Shown here: piece after piece, positions 6,079 through 6,309 of the stretch
Numbering within the stretch: position 1 is the stretch's first letter
Layout of the letters: each line of letters starts with the position of its first letter
Assembly (NCBI GenBank): GCA_946498265.1
Contig: CAMMNR010000106.1
Span: 1-6,309 of the forward strand
Reading direction: 5' to 3'
DNA from: an uncultured Clostridium sp.
GTDB lineage: Bacteria; Bacillota; Clostridia; TANB77; CAG-508
DNA length: 6,309 bases
The notes under the pieces: generated by a model
Databases searched by the model: none
Seen by the model: only the letters and a program-made list of their open reading frames with translations
What the model was told of the DNA's origin: nothing
Translations under genes and position numbers: made by a program

Positions 6079-6309
6079 TTATAAATCTTCTATTTGCTTT
6101 TTGTTTAATCCTGTTACTTTAATTATTAATTCTATATCTACTTTTTCTTCTTTCATTTTTTTTGCTATTTCTTTTTGTTTTTTTTGCTCTCCAATTTTTT
6201 CTCCATTTTTTCTTCCTAATTTAATTCCTTCTTTTATTCCATCTTGTTTACCACCTACATATGCCGATTTTTCATCTCTTATTGCTTTATCCATTAAAAA
6301 TGCTATTCT
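6079..6309 (-). CDS. C-terminal tail of an Rpn/PD-(D/E)XK transposase-like protein (partial)
   Basis: The frame is open to the window edge (residues RIAFL precede the first visible Met at 6294), so this is the 3' end of a longer gene whose start lies beyond 6309. The 76 visible residues are highly charged, with a glycine spaced every four residues (GIKEGIKLGRKNGEKIGEQ), then a lysine/glutamate-rich helix, and end in VTGLNKKQIEDL. This tail is characteristic of the Rpn family of recombination-promoting nucleases/putative transposases (PD-(D/E)XK fold), in which a variable C-terminal region follows the nuclease domain. The terminal LIIKVTGLNKKQIEDL resembles the short helix-turn-helix-like ending seen in many members. 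The catalytic domain is outside the window, so activity cannot be judged. A hairpin terminator follows the stop codon. The alternative is an unrelated coiled-coil protein; I think this less likely. Confidence 0.72.
   Translation of the reverse strand, partial: RIAFLMDKAIRDEKSAYVGGKQDGIKEGIKLGRKNGEKIGEQKKQKEIAKKMKEEKVDIELIIKVTGLNKKQIEDL

Overview
The window comes from a very AT-rich, low-GC Gram-positive bacterium, probably of the Clostridia or a related Firmicutes line. The main support is a full-length PolC-type DNA polymerase III alpha subunit, which is typical of low-GC Firmicutes and Mollicutes. Strong AAGGAGG-type ribosome binding sites and the family of the small neighbouring genes fit this. 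The standard code reads polC without interruption. I cannot name the species.

Layout from left to right. Positions 1-480 hold no gene. The first 255 bases are almost pure A/T, and 256-341 hold five DnaA boxes (three perfect consensus, two one-base variants), two of which form a perfect 12-bp palindrome. A sixth box may be cut by the window edge. This looks like a replication origin or a DnaA-binding cluster. All genes that follow are on the minus strand and read toward it: a 102-aa DUF1294 membrane protein (481-789), polC (939-5711), and the 3' end of a gene resembling the C-terminal tail of Rpn/PD-(D/E)XK transposase-like proteins (6079-6309, running off the window). Between that gene and polC lies a short remnant of a tyrosine recombinase (5882-6037), followed by the polC promoter.

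Two GGGGAC-containing inverted repeats bracket polC. A 46-bp perfect inverted repeat fills the polC-DUF1294 gap, starting within a few bases of the polC stop. A smaller hairpin element sits in the polC 5' leader, between promoter and ribosome binding site. They resemble the REP/MITE-like palindromes scattered through clostridial genomes.

The most unusual protein feature is in PolC itself: two tandem OB-fold domains, about 37% identical to each other, where characterised PolC proteins have one. PolC is otherwise complete, with PHP, DEDDh proofreading exonuclease, zinc-binding, polymerase and HhH regions and a C-terminal beta-clamp motif. If the DnaA cluster is the chromosomal origin, polC is transcribed head-on to the fork leaving it, which would be uncommon for this essential gene in Firmicutes.
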